A stretch of 64,000 nt of DNA. Origin: Bacteroidota bacterium. GTDB lineage: Bacteria > Bacteroidota > Bacteroidia > Cytophagales > Cyclobacteriaceae. The first letter of the stretch is position 1, and each line of letters opens with the position of its first letter. The notes under the pieces are model-generated. The model searched no databases and had not been told where the DNA came from. It saw only the letters and a list, made by a program, of their open reading frames with translations. The position numbers and the translations under genes are program-made. This document shows, piece by piece, positions 27,622 to 37,285 of this stretch. The stretch covers positions 1 to 64,000 of the forward strand of contig JADFHN010000005.1 in the NCBI GenBank assembly GCA_022567155.1. Direction: 5' to 3'.

Positions 27622-27629
27622 CAAAGTTA
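27622..27629 (-). promoter_or_regulatory. -7 element upstream of accD
   Basis: TAACTTTG on the minus strand, a perfect TAnnTTTG, 45 bases before the accD ATG. A convincing -33 TTTG is not seen. Confidence 0.4.
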
Positions 27630-27692
27630 TCCAATTTTTTGATGAACCTGTAATTAAGAGATTTTAAATAGCAACGAAATAATATACTGCAA

Positions 27693-27721
27693 ATTAAAAA
27701 AAAAGGCCGGTTGTTGCCGGC
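27693..27721 (-). terminator. Terminator of the rpsP-rimM-trmD-rplS operon
   Basis: On the minus strand the stem GCCGG (27721-27717) pairs with CCGGC (27710-27706) across a 6-base loop, directly after and partly over the rplS stop codon. A run of nine T's follows. It is the clearest intrinsic terminator in the window. Confidence 0.85.
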
Positions 27722-28074
27722 TATTTTTTTTCTCTGATCTTTGCTGCTTTACCCTGGAGTCCACGAAGATAAAATAATCTTGCCCTTCTCACGGATCCTC
27801 TTCGAATAACTTCAATTTTGTCGAGGTTAGGTGAAAGCAGGGGAAATTTGCGTTCGATGCCAATTCCATTCGATACCTTTCTTACGGTAAAGGTCTCACC
27901 GTTAGTATTCGGGTGCCTTCGCTGGATAACCGTGCCCTGAAACTGCTGTATTCTTTCTTTGCTTCCCTCACGGATTTTTACGTGTACATTTATTGTATCA
28001 CCAGCTTTAAAGTCAGGATACTTGCTTCTCACGTCCTTATATTCCGCTTCAACAATCTTCATCAGCTCACTCAT
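27721..28074 (-). CDS. rplS: 50S ribosomal protein L19
   Basis: A 117-residue ribosomal protein at the 30S-50S interface. Typical L19 features are visible: [29 protein letters not shown], and [17 protein letters not shown]. It is the last gene of the rpsP operon. Confidence 0.97.
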   Translation of the reverse strand: MSELMKIVEAEYKDVRSKYPDFKAGDTINVHVKIREGSKERIQQFQGTVIQRRHPNTNGETFTVRKVSNGIGIERKFPLLSPNLDKIEVIRRGSVRRARLFYLRGLQGKAAKIREKK

Positions 28075-28180
28075 GATTATATAGAATTAGGTTCTACCTG
28101 AAAAATGGATTGCAAAATTAGTGAATCGTCATGTAAGTTAAAAGATTTGTTATCTTTTAACAAAATTAATCATCAGACAT

Positions 28181-28861
28181 CTATTCTTCATCCAGCATAT
28201 CCGGCCTTCGCTTTTTGGTTCTTTCTACAGCCTTTTCAAACCGCCAGGCTTCAATGGTTTTTTGATTACCTGACAATAATATGGCAGGAACTTCCATGCC
28301 TTCAAAATCAGCCGGTCGGGTATAAACGGGTGGCGCCACCAGATTATCCTGAAATGAATCAGTCAGCGCCGATGATTCATCCGACAACACACCGGGGATC
28401 AGTCGTGTAACAGCATCCACCACCACGGCTGCGGCAAGTTCCCCTCCTGACATCACATAATCGCCGATACTTATCTCTCTTGTGATCAGGTGCTCTCGTA
28501 CCCGTTCGTCAACACCTTTGTAATGCCCACATATAATGATGATATTTTTTTTCATCGACAGCTTGTTGGCCTCACGCTGATTAAACAAATATCCGTCAGG
28601 ACTCATATAAATGATTTCATCATAGCTTCGTTCTCCTTTTAGTTTTTTAATACATCCGTTAATTGGCTCAATCATAAGCACCATTCCGGCGCCTCCTCCA
28701 TAGGCATAGTCATCTACCTGCCGGTGCTTTTTCATAGCAAAATCACGGAGATCATGTACATGAATTTCCACGAGCTTTTTTTCGCGGGCTCTTTTCAGAA
28801 TAGAATCATTAAAAGGGCCATCAAGTAGCCCCGGAAGACAGGTGATAATATCAAAGCGCAT
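28181..28861 (-). CDS. trmD: tRNA (guanine37-N1)-methyltransferase
   Basis: TrmD methylates G37 of tRNAs to prevent +1 frameshifting. The 226-residue protein shows the SPOUT trefoil-knot motifs ([34 protein letters not shown]) and an N terminus [17 protein letters not shown]. It is preceded by rimM (12-bp gap) and followed by rplS. Confidence 0.96.
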   Translation of the reverse strand: MRFDIITCLPGLLDGPFNDSILKRAREKKLVEIHVHDLRDFAMKKHRQVDDYAYGGGAGMVLMIEPINGCIKKLKGERSYDEIIYMSPDGYLFNQREANKLSMKKNIIIICGHYKGVDERVREHLITREISIGDYVMSGGELAAAVVVDAVTRLIPGVLSDESSALTDSFQDNLVAPPVYTRPADFEGMEVPAILLSGNQKTIEAWRFEKAVERTKKRRPDMLDEE

Positions 28862-28873
28862 GAATATATGAGA

Positions 28874-29401
28874 TCAATTGCCGAGGTAAATTTCAAGCAA
28901 ACCAACCGGAAGTGCAACTTCAATCTGTTTTTTAGTGCGGCTTACATGTTTAATGATGTCATCATTCAATGGAATCAGCACCTCTTTGTCCCTGTAAACA
29001 ACGGCCAATAAATCCTGGTTGGGATAGTTATAAAATTTGACTACCTGACCCAGTGAGCCTTCAGTGTTATCTACGACATCATACCCAATCACCTCATGGA
29101 AATAAAACGCATTCCCTTTTAAAGGTGGCAGGAGCGTGGCAGGAAGGTGTAGCGTACATCCTTTTATTTTCCGTGCATTTTCAACAGAATCTACCTCGCT
29201 GAACTTAATCAGCGCCTTATTGCCTCTGATCTGAATATATTCAATAAAAAATGGAACCAGTTTTTGTATTATTTCTACAAAAACTGATTCCAGATGCGTA
29301 TAATTTTCAGGGAAATCTGTGTCTAAAAACACATCTACTTCCCCATTCAGCCCGTGTGGTTTAATGACATACCCCAACTGGAAGCACTCATTAATTGTCA
29401 C
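28874..29401 (-). CDS. rimM: 16S rRNA maturation factor RimM
   Basis: RimM assists late assembly of the 30S subunit head together with S19. The 175-residue protein has the N-terminal RimM domain (CFQLGYVIKPHGLNGEVDVF) and a PRC-barrel C-terminal part (YFHEVIGYDVVD through VLIPLNDDIIKHV). It starts with GTG, 11 bp after rpsP. Confidence 0.94.
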   Translation of the reverse strand: MTINECFQLGYVIKPHGLNGEVDVFLDTDFPENYTHLESVFVEIIQKLVPFFIEYIQIRGNKALIKFSEVDSVENARKIKGCTLHLPATLLPPLKGNAFYFHEVIGYDVVDNTEGSLGQVVKFYNYPNQDLLAVVYRDKEVLIPLNDDIIKHVSRTKKQIEVALPVGLLEIYLGN

Positions 29402-29412
29402 AGCTGTAAATT

Positions 29413-30426
29413 TTACTTTTTCTCTTCTTCTGTGCCGTCTTTTTCTTTAGGTTCATCAGAAGTCTTTGGTTCTGTTTCCTTTGTTTCCGGCTTTTCCGGG
29501 GCTTTTCCAGTTGTCTCTTCTGCTGCTACATCAGCTTCTGCCTCTGTCACAGGTTCTTCCTGTTTCGCCTCAGCTGCCGGCTCTTCCTTTGCCACCTCTG
29601 TTGCTTCAGGAGCTTCGTCGGAGACTGATGCTGCCTCTGGTTCTTCAGTTGCCGCCGTTTCTTTGCCAGCTTCAGCAGATACTTCTTCCGCTGCAACATC
29701 AGCTTGAACTTTGGCTTCAGCCTCAGATAAAGGTTCTTCCGGTTTCGCCTCTGCGGCTGTTTCTTCTTTCACCTCTGCTTCAGTAGCTTCCACATCCTGT
29801 GTTTCTTTCACCATAGCTTCTGCTTCTCCTTCTGAAGGGCTATCCGTGGTTGCAGCTTCCTCAGTTGTTTTTTCAACTACTGGTTCTTCCGTGGAAGTTT
29901 CAGAGCCTTCTGCTTCTGCAATTGCTACTTCTGTTTGTTTGGCTGCTGCCAGTGCAGCTTCAGCTAGTTCCTGTTGTTTTTTCAGAAGCGCCTCTGTGCG
30001 CGCTTCTTTTACCTTTGTTTCTGCTGCTTGGAGTTTATTTGCAGTTTCAGCTGCTTCTTTCGACAAACGGTCGGTTCCAGCCTGAATCTGTTTACGCTTT
30101 TCTTCCAACCACTTCGACAACCGCTTGTCAGCTTCGTCTTGTGAAATGGCTCCTTTGGCTACACCCACCTGAAGATGCTTTCGTAACATTACACCTTTGT
30201 AAGAAAGTATTGCTCTTGCCGTATCGGTAGGCTGTGCCCCTTTCATAATCCAGTCAAATGCCTTGTCTTCGTTGATGTTGATAGTTGCAGGGTTGGTATT
30301 TGGATTATAAGTACCAAGTTTTTCAATAAAACGACCATCCCGTGGTGCTCTGGCGTCTGCTACGATCACGTCGTATATTGCCAGCTTCTTGCGTCCCCGA
30401 CGCGCTAATCTGATTTTTACTGCCAT
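29413..30426 (-). CDS. rpsP: 30S ribosomal protein S16 with very long Ala/Glu-rich C-terminal tail
   Basis: The start at 30426 gives [20 protein letters not shown], the normal S16 N terminus. The S16 core occupies about residues 1-80, followed by a conserved extension and a lysine-rich coiled-coil-like helix (about 95-180). The remaining ~150 residues are almost only Ala, Glu, Thr, Pro, Val, Ser and Lys. This tail holds an imperfect internal duplication (units around [16 protein letters not shown] and [16 protein letters not shown]), visible also in the DNA near 29520-29600 and 29690-29780. Total length is 337 residues against ~80-90 in most bacteria and under 200 in the Bacteroidota S16 proteins I know. 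The tail is strongly acidic and probably disordered. Confidence 0.92.
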   Translation of the reverse strand: MAVKIRLARRGRKKLAIYDVIVADARAPRDGRFIEKLGTYNPNTNPATININEDKAFDWIMKGAQPTDTARAILSYKGVMLRKHLQVGVAKGAISQDEADKRLSKWLEEKRKQIQAGTDRLSKEAAETANKLQAAETKVKEARTEALLKKQQELAEAALAAAKQTEVAIAEAEGSETSTEEPVVEKTTEEAATTDSPSEGEAEAMVKETQDVEATEAEVKEETAAEAKPEEPLSEAEAKVQADVAAEEVSAEAGKETAATEEPEAASVSDEAPEATEVAKEEPAAEAKQEEPVTEAEADVAAEETTGKAPEKPETKETEPKTSDEPKEKDGTEEEKK

Positions 30427-30520
30427 CTTTTTTTCTTCTGTTTTTAAGTTCCGGATCACGTCCGTTGTGCCTCCACATACTTACTTTGGCACAGCCATAC
30501 CCGTTTTTTTTAAAAGACTG

Positions 30521-30528
30521 CAAAGTTA
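30521..30528 (-). promoter_or_regulatory. -7 element upstream of rpsP
   Basis: TAACTTTG on the minus strand, a perfect TAnnTTTG, about 95 bases before the rpsP ATG, leaving space for a leader that could carry autoregulation. A -33 TTTG is not evident. Confidence 0.4.
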
Positions 30529-30646
30529 TCTGATTTTTAAATGATAACCTACATTCTCTATATTTTCACTGATATCACACCGGATGTTTTGATTTTGACT
30601 TTAAATAAAAGAACAGATTTTGATTTATCAAACCTGAATAAAAGAA

Positions 30647-30654
30647 TACCTTTG
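30647..30654 (+). promoter_or_regulatory. -7 element upstream of ccsBA
   Basis: TACCTTTG, a perfect TAnnTTTG, 50 bases before the ccsBA ATG. A TTTG lies at 30619-30622, 24 bases upstream, slightly longer than the usual 19-21 spacer. Confidence 0.45.
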
Positions 30655-30704
30655 CACCCTTTGTGAAAAGATAAACTATATAGCAAACTATATCCCGATA
30701 CGGT

Positions 30705-33700
30705 ATGAGATTTTTACGGTTTTTTATTTCCACGTCTTTCATGGGGATGTTACTTATACTGTTTGGGATTTCTATAGCAACGGCAACTTTCATCGAAAAT
30801 GATTTTGGAACGGTAGCTGCCAAAACCGTTGTTTATAATGCAACCTGGTTTGAAGTATTACTGGTAATGCTTATTGTAAATATGGTTGGTGTGATTTTCA
30901 CAAAAAAACTTTATCAGAAATCAAAAATCCCTTCATTGCTTTTACACGTAGCTTTTATCGTAATCATTATCGGAGCAGCAATCACACGCTTTTTCGGTTT
31001 TGAAGGTATTATGCATATACGTGAAGGAGAGTCCACAAATACATATGTATCTAATGATATATATGTACAGGTTGATGTTACAAGCGGAACAGACAACTAT
31101 CATTACAAGAAAAATGTCTTGTTTTCGAACCTTGTCAAAAACAAATTTAAAAAAAGTTTCGAATCCGGATCATCTTCGGTTTCTGTAGAACTCAAGGTAT
31201 TTATTCCCCGGGCATCCCAGGTACTCTCCGAAGATCCTGAGGGCAGTATGTACCTGACTGTGGTGATAGCAGGCTCTGCCGGAAGGCAAAATAAGTTTGT
31301 CCGGGAAAATGAAATTGCAGATATCGGTGGTATTCATTTAAGTTTTGGAGATACCACTCATGTGGATGATATCCATGTAATTATTGATAACGGTAACTTA
31401 TTATTCAGGGCTCCGGCTCCGATCAGCTATATATCGATGAATACGCAGGAACAGGGTGAACTGGAAAGCAATATGTTCCACCCCTTTCAGATGCGGAATC
31501 TCTATACCATAAACGACGTTAATTTCGTTTTATCAGATTTTACACCTAATGGAAAACTGAAGCTCGTTTCTATGCCTCGGGGAGAGGGGGGAATGTATGA
31601 TGCTGTGGTTTTTTCTGTTTCGGATAAAAATACCACCGAAGATGTGGTGGTGATGGGTGGTAAAGGAATTATTGGAGAACCAGCAACGATCAACATTTCC
31701 GGAACGAATGTATCGATCTCTTACGGCTCTCTTCTGGAGCAGGTACCTTTTACCATCGAACTGGTTGACTTTCAACTGGACCGATATCCAGGGTCGGAAA
31801 GCCCGGCGTCATTTGCCAGCGAAGTGATTGTTCATGATTATCAAAGGGGTATTACAAAGCCATTCCGGATTTTCATGAACAATATTCTTAATTACCGGGG
31901 ATACAGATTTTTTCAGTCCTCGTACGATAAGGACGAGCTAGGCACCATCCTTTCATTGAATCATGATTTTTGGGGTACACTTATTACGTATATAGGATAC
32001 GCGATGCTTGCAGCCGGGTTAATTGCTGTTCTTTTTTCAAGAAACACTCGTTTTTCGCAATTGTCTAAACTTATCAATGAAATCCACCATAAGCGAAAAT
32101 CAATAACAGCCGCTGTTGTCTTTATTATTGCCTTCGCCGGTATTAATCCAAATGCATTGGCCGTAGATCCAGGTTATAAAGCGATTGACCGGGAGCATGC
32201 CGCCCGGTTTGGTGCACTATTGTACCAGAAAAACGATGGCCGGATGGTTCCGATAAATACGCTGATAAGCGACCTGGTACGGAAAATAACCAAAAAAATC
32301 ACTTGGGATGAATTGACGCCGGAGCAGGTATTCCTCGGAATGATGACTGACCCCGAAAAATGGCAGGGGACTCCGATGATCAAAGTAGGTGATGAAGGTG
32401 TAATGAAATTGCTGGGAATCAGCGGAAAATATGCCCGGTTTGACGATTTCTTTGATGCACAAGGAAATTACAAGCTCAAAAATTATGTAGATGAGGTGTT
32501 TGCGAAGAACCCATCGGAACGCTCCAGGTTCGATAAGGATATCCTTGCAGTGGACGAACGAGCCAACATTGTTTTTATGATCTATCAGGGCTCTTTTCTA
32601 AAAGTTTTTCCTATACCGGAACATTCAGATAACAATTGGGCTTCTCCTTTTGATGACCTGACCGGGATGAACAGGGATGACTCCCTTTTCGTACGAATTG
32701 TATTCACACAATATTTTAATTTACTTGCCGAAGCAGATTCTACGGGCAATTATAAAGAAGCTGACGATATTATTATGGGAATTGGAAATTACCAGAAGCG
32801 CTACGGTGCTGATGTAATACCGCCTGCATCGAAAATAAAGTTTGAGATTTTGTATAACAAGCTGTACTTGTTCAAAAGATTGTTTCCTTATTACACTTTA
32901 GTTGGATTTATGCTGTTGATCGTGTTGTTTGTGGAACTCTTAAACCCACGTATTCAGCTACGGAAAATCATCCTTTTCCTTGGTATACTGATTATTGCAG
33001 GCTTTGCCGTACATACTGCAGGGCTGATATTAAGGTGGTATATAGCAGGCCGTGCACCGTGGAGCAATGGCTTTGAATCTATGATTTATATTGCCTGGAC
33101 CGGGCTGTTGGCAGGTATTTTATTAAGCAAGAAATCTCCGATTACTTTGTCGGTGACAGCTATTCTAGCAGGCATCATATTAATGGTGGCGCATTTAAGC
33201 TGGATGGATCCGGAAATAACAAACCTGGTGCCGGTACTGCGCTCATACTGGCTCACCATACATGTGTCGGCCATTACAGCCAGTTATGGATTTCTCGGCC
33301 TGGGAGCTTTACTGGCATTTATGAGTCTGATCATCATGATACTCAAAAATAAAGAGAATCACTTACGGCTTGACCTTACAGTGCAGGAGTTGAGCTTCAT
33401 CACAGAAATGACGCTTACCGCGGGGCTGGTGTTGCTTACCATCGGTAATTTTCTGGGTGGCGTCTGGGCCAACGAATCATGGGGCCGGTACTGGGGCTGG
33501 GACCCGAAAGAAACATGGGCGCTCACGACTATTATTGTGTATGCCTTTATTTTGCACATGCGTTTTATTCCGGGGCTCAAAGGATTCTTTGCATTCAATT
33601 TCGCTACGGTAATTGGCTTCGGTTCGGTGCTGATGACTTATTTCGGAGTTAATTTTTACCTGTCAGGCCTGCACTCCTACGCCCAAGGCGACCCGTTACC

Positions 33701-33860
33701 AATACCTACCTTTGTTTATTATATGGTATTCACCATTGGCCTGGTGAGCTTACTGGCGTGGTTTAACGAAAACCGGAATAAGGATAAGGAACTGAAAGCT
33801 GATGTCGATACCGCGCTGTCTTCTGCAGTGATTGCAGAAAGTGAAAAATCCGTCAAATAA
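30705..33860 (+). CDS. ccsBA: Fused cytochrome c maturation protein CcsBA (ResB-ResC)
   Basis: System II haem export and attachment protein for c-type cytochromes. The 1051-residue protein joins an N-terminal ResB/CcsB part (membrane helices near 5-30, 45-65, 75-95 and 420-445, with a large periplasmic domain between) to a CcsA/ResC part. The CcsA part (about 735-1030) has many helices and the tryptophan-rich haem-handling WWD-type motif (WGRYWGWDPKETW, near 925). A second extracytoplasmic domain lies around 470-730. Fused CcsBA is typical of Bacteroidota and epsilon-proteobacteria. It is followed by the MutS-like gene after 26 bp. Confidence 0.94.
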   Translation: MRFLRFFISTSFMGMLLILFGISIATATFIENDFGTVAAKTVVYNATWFEVLLVMLIVNMVGVIFTKKLYQKSKIPSLLLHVAFIVIIIGAAITRFFGFEGIMHIREGESTNTYVSNDIYVQVDVTSGTDNYHYKKNVLFSNLVKNKFKKSFESGSSSVSVELKVFIPRASQVLSEDPEGSMYLTVVIAGSAGRQNKFVRENEIADIGGIHLSFGDTTHVDDIHVIIDNGNLLFRAPAPISYISMNTQEQGELESNMFHPFQMRNLYTINDVNFVLSDFTPNGKLKLVSMPRGEGGMYDAVVFSVSDKNTTEDVVVMGGKGIIGEPATINISGTNVSISYGSLLEQVPFTIELVDFQLDRYPGSESPASFASEVIVHDYQRGITKPFRIFMNNILNYRGYRFFQSSYDKDELGTILSLNHDFWGTLITYIGYAMLAAGLIAVLFSRNTRFSQLSKLINEIHHKRKSITAAVVFIIAFAGINPNALAVDPGYKAIDREHAARFGALLYQKNDGRMVPINTLISDLVRKITKKITWDELTPEQVFLGMMTDPEKWQGTPMIKVGDEGVMKLLGISGKYARFDDFFDAQGNYKLKNYVDEVFAKNPSERSRFDKDILAVDERANIVFMIYQGSFLKVFPIPEHSDNNWASPFDDLTGMNRDDSLFVRIVFTQYFNLLAEADSTGNYKEADDIIMGIGNYQKRYGADVIPPASKIKFEILYNKLYLFKRLFPYYTLVGFMLLIVLFVELLNPRIQLRKIILFLGILIIAGFAVHTAGLILRWYIAGRAPWSNGFESMIYIAWTGLLAGILLSKKSPITLSVTAILAGIILMVAHLSWMDPEITNLVPVLRSYWLTIHVSAITASYGFLGLGALLAFMSLIIMILKNKENHLRLDLTVQELSFITEMTLTAGLVLLTIGNFLGGVWANESWGRYWGWDPKETWALTTIIVYAFILHMRFIPGLKGFFAFNFATVIGFGSVLMTYFGVNFYLSGLHSYAQGDPLPIPTFVYYMVFTIGLVSLLAWFNENRNKDKELKADVDTALSSAVIAESEKSVK

Positions 33861-33886
33861 TACTTTGTTGCGCCAAATATATTTAA

Positions 33887-35680
33887 GTGGCAGAAAAACA
33901 ATTTTTTAAGCAACGGCATCAGAATTTTGATTCTTTAACCCGAAGCTGGCAGGGAAAGTACAAATATATTGCCTTTCTGAGGGTAGTGGTATTTCTCATT
34001 GGGTCTGTTGCCGCCATATATTTTGCTAACAGCAGAGATGCATCGCTTATATTTTTGGCCTTGTTTATTACCGGTGCCCTATTTCTCTTTCTTGTTTCCC
34101 GCCATAATAAAATCAGGTACGAAATGGATCAGGCAAGGTTCATGGCAGAGATTAACGAGAAGGAGATAAAGCGACTGGAAGGAGACCTTTCCGGACTCGA
34201 TAACGGATCAGAATTTATTGATGACAATCATCCATACTCCTCTGATCTGGATATGTTTGGACAGCATTCATTGTATCAGTTGGTTAACCGAACATCTACC
34301 ACATCCGGCCGGATAAAGATAGCATCATGGCTCAGCATTTGTGCACCCCGGAAGGAGCTTGGCCACAGACAGGAAGCTGTAAATGAACTGGCATCAGAAA
34401 ACGAATGGCGGCAGGAATTCCAGGCTTCTGCCATGCACTACAGCCAGTCAGGATCAGACCTTACAGGATTTTATGATTGGCTCCATACGCCCTCCACGGT
34501 ATATTCAAATACATTTCTTAACGGGCTAAAAATTTTGCTTCCGTGTATAACACTGACGGCACTTGCAGGACTTATTTGGTTTCATTTACCTTATTACTGG
34601 TTTATCCTTTCATTATTTCTGAACGGACTGGTGTTGAGCAGGGTATTTCAACTTTTAAAAACAACCGGAGAATACACCTCAAAAAGCGTACATGATATTA
34701 AAGCTTATTATGCACTAATTATCAAAGCAGAGCAAAAAGATTTTCGTTGCGATTATTTGCGTAAGCTTCAAAAAAACCTCGTTGAAGACAGCTTATTAGC
34801 CTCCGGTCAGATACACCTGCTTAATAGGTATCTACAATGGTTTGAAGCAAGGGCTAACAGTTTTTACTTCCTGCTAAACCTTATTTTTTTGCTCGATATC
34901 CATTTATTATCGAAAGCCGAAAGATGGAAAGAAGATAACAGTAAAAGGGTGTACGCCTGGATAGACACCATTGCCACTCTTGAAGCAGTCTGCAGTCTTG
35001 CAGGTACCTTATTTACGCATAACGAATTTAACCTTCCTGAAATTGGCTTTGCTTATAAACTGGAGATTTCAGAAGGAGGCCATCCACTAATTGCTCGAAA
35101 AGAGCGGATTTGCAACGATTTTGTGATGGAGGAAAAAGGCACTGTTATAATAATCACCGGCTCTAATATGTCAGGTAAAAGCACATTTCTTCGAACCTTG
35201 GGCATAAACCTCGTGCTGGGTCTTGCAGGAGGGCCCGTATGTGCAAAAAAAGCGACGATCCCTTATGTCAGATTATTTTCGGGTATGCGAACAACAGATA
35301 ACCTTGTAGAACATATTTCATCTTTTTATGCAGAGCTTAAGCGTATCAGGCAACTGCTTGATTTACTTGATACATCTGAAGAACCTGTTTTTTATCTGCT
35401 GGATGAAATTTTAAAGGGGACAAATTCTAAAGACCGGCACAAAGGTGCAGAAGCGCTCATACATCAGTTGGCTGGGAATAATTGTATAGGGTTAGTTTCT
35501 ACTCACGACATTGCACTGGGTGAACTGGCTGGAAAAACAGATCATGTTTCGAACTTTAGTTTTTCAAGCAAAATTATAAATGACGAAATTGTATTTGATT
35601 ACAAGATAAATCCGGGTATTTGTAAAAGCTTTAATGCCAGCAAGTTGATGGAAAATATGGGCATTATTTTTCCTTCCTGA
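33887..35680 (+). CDS. Membrane-anchored MutS-family ATPase
   Basis: The 597-residue protein has hydrophobic segments near 29-47, 53-71, 213-228 and 232-250, then a MutS-type helical lever region. The C-terminal ABC-like ATPase has Walker A GSNMSGKSTF (about 424-433), Walker B FYLLDE (about 502-507) and the switch STHD. The DNA mismatch-recognition domain I of MutS is absent. It belongs to a membrane-associated MutS-like group found in Bacteroidota. The start is GTG, 26 bp after ccsBA. Function is unknown; a role in DNA repair should not be assumed. Confidence 0.82.
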   Translation: MAEKQFFKQRHQNFDSLTRSWQGKYKYIAFLRVVVFLIGSVAAIYFANSRDASLIFLALFITGALFLFLVSRHNKIRYEMDQARFMAEINEKEIKRLEGDLSGLDNGSEFIDDNHPYSSDLDMFGQHSLYQLVNRTSTTSGRIKIASWLSICAPRKELGHRQEAVNELASENEWRQEFQASAMHYSQSGSDLTGFYDWLHTPSTVYSNTFLNGLKILLPCITLTALAGLIWFHLPYYWFILSLFLNGLVLSRVFQLLKTTGEYTSKSVHDIKAYYALIIKAEQKDFRCDYLRKLQKNLVEDSLLASGQIHLLNRYLQWFEARANSFYFLLNLIFLLDIHLLSKAERWKEDNSKRVYAWIDTIATLEAVCSLAGTLFTHNEFNLPEIGFAYKLEISEGGHPLIARKERICNDFVMEEKGTVIIITGSNMSGKSTFLRTLGINLVLGLAGGPVCAKKATIPYVRLFSGMRTTDNLVEHISSFYAELKRIRQLLDLLDTSEEPVFYLLDEILKGTNSKDRHKGAEALIHQLAGNNCIGLVSTHDIALGELAGKTDHVSNFSFSSKIINDEIVFDYKINPGICKSFNASKLMENMGIIFPS

Positions 35681-35746
35681 TAATCATTCGCATGGTTGTC
35701 TGATATTTTTAGTATTTTTATTCCCGTATTTTAATTTTCAATTTCA

Positions 35747-36133
35747 ATGCTCACGAACAATCATTTTAATAACGGACTTTTATTTCTCTCTTACTTAATC
35801 ATTGCCGCAGATGGAGTAATAGATGAAACGGAGGTTGATGCACTAAAAAAAATCTGCCAATACGAAGGTATATCTTTGGATTACCTTGACAATTTTATAA
35901 GGTATGCCAAAGTACTGTCTGAAAAAGAAGTATATAACAAAGGGCTGGAAGAAATATCCATGTGTGAGGATGAAGAAAAACTCCGGGCATTCGGTTGGCT
36001 CTACCGGATATCGGAAGTTGACGGTACGGTGCATGTAAAGGAAATCAGGTTCCTTATATATTCATTAAAAAAGGCCGGAATCGATTTTGAAGATATCATT
36101 TCCGAAAAAGACAAGTTACCCGCACTTTTCTAA
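35747..36133 (+). CDS. TerB-like protein
   Basis: A small acidic 128-residue all-helical protein with two repeats of the TerB-type pattern: FLSYLIIAADGVIDETEVDA, and LYRISEVDGTVHVKEIRFLI. TerB-like domains bind metal or act as adaptors at membranes. It lies 12 bp upstream of purK, so co-transcription with purKE is plausible. Confidence 0.75.
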   Translation: MLTNNHFNNGLLFLSYLIIAADGVIDETEVDALKKICQYEGISLDYLDNFIRYAKVLSEKEVYNKGLEEISMCEDEEKLRAFGWLYRISEVDGTVHVKEIRFLIYSLKKAGIDFEDIISEKDKLPALF

Positions 36134-36145
36134 TTATTTTCCGGA

Positions 36146-37285
36146 ATGCAAAAACGCTTCACTGAAACCCGCATCGGTATTTTGGGGGGTGGTCAGTTGG
36201 GAAGAATGCTAATACAGGCGGGCATTGATTACAACCTAAGCATTGCCATCCTCGACCCTGATCCGGATGCTCCCTGCCGGGGTTTGACAAATCGTTTTAC
36301 AACCGGCAAACTCACCGATTTCGAAACAGTGTACAGGTTTGGCAAAGACTGTGACATGCTTACCATTGAAATCGAGAATGTGAATGCAGAGGCGCTGAAA
36401 AAACTACAGGACGAAGGGAAGCAAGTATATCCGCAGCCGGAAATCATAAGTCTGATCCAGGATAAGGCAGCACAAAAGCTATTTTATAAAGACCACAATA
36501 TTCCAACGGCGCCTTTTGAAATTGTAAACAATGCCTCTGAAGTCCGGGCTATGAAAAGCTGGATACCGATGGTTAATAAGTTAGCGCGAGAAGGATACGA
36601 CGGACGAGGAGTGCGTGTAATAAATACACCGGAGCAGCTTGACAAAGCATTTGATGCAAAAGGGCTGATCGAACGATTTATCGAATTTGATAAAGAAATT
36701 TCAGTTATCGTAGCACAAAACAAATCAGGAGAAATTAAATCGTTTCCTGTAGTGGAACTGGTATTTCATCCTGAACACAACCTTGTGGAATACCTGTTTT
36801 CACCGGCCGATATTGCCGGTGATATTGCCACGCGGGCAAAAGAAACTGCGGAACGTGTAATAAAGACACTTGGAATGACGGGCATTCTGTCAGTAGAAAT
36901 GTTTGTTACCAGGGAGAGCGAGGTGCTTGTAAATGAGATTGCTCCCCGCACACATAACAGCGGACATCAAACCATTGAAGGTAATATCACCTCCCAGTTT
37001 GAGCAGCACTGGCGTTCCATTCTTGATATGCCTCTGGGAGATACTGAAATAGTAATACCTACTGCCATGGTAAACCTGCTTGGGGAGGAGGGCTATAATG
37101 GCGTGGCCAGGTTTAAGGGTATCAATGAAGTACTTGCAATTGAAGGAACTCATGTACATTTGTACGGGAAACGGGTTACCAGGCCTTTCAGAAAGATGGG
37201 GCATGTTACTATTACAGACAGGGATATCGAAAACCTGAAAGCTAAAGTTGAATTTGTTAAGAAAACGTTAAAAGTAATATCATGA
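36146..37285 (+). CDS. purK: 5-(carboxyamino)imidazole ribonucleotide synthase
   Basis: An ATP-grasp enzyme that carboxylates AIR to N5-CAIR in purine synthesis. The 379-residue protein starts with the glycine-rich loop (RIGILGGGQLGRMLIQAG). It has ATP-grasp features (KLAREGYDGRGVRVI; NEIAPRTHNSGHQTIEG). Its stop overlaps the purE ATG (ATGA), coupling the two enzymes that handle the unstable intermediate. Confidence 0.96.
   Translation: MQKRFTETRIGILGGGQLGRMLIQAGIDYNLSIAILDPDPDAPCRGLTNRFTTGKLTDFETVYRFGKDCDMLTIEIENVNAEALKKLQDEGKQVYPQPEIISLIQDKAAQKLFYKDHNIPTAPFEIVNNASEVRAMKSWIPMVNKLAREGYDGRGVRVINTPEQLDKAFDAKGLIERFIEFDKEISVIVAQNKSGEIKSFPVVELVFHPEHNLVEYLFSPADIAGDIATRAKETAERVIKTLGMTGILSVEMFVTRESEVLVNEIAPRTHNSGHQTIEGNITSQFEQHWRSILDMPLGDTEIVIPTAMVNLLGEEGYNGVARFKGINEVLAIEGTHVHLYGKRVTRPFRKMGHVTITDRDIENLKAKVEFVKKTLKVIS

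Noticed and set aside
29354-30085. Long plus-strand open frames rich in Ser/Ala opposite rpsP
   Set aside because: They mirror the low-complexity GAA/GCC-rich tail of S16 on the other strand; composition explains them and there is no start signal or homology.
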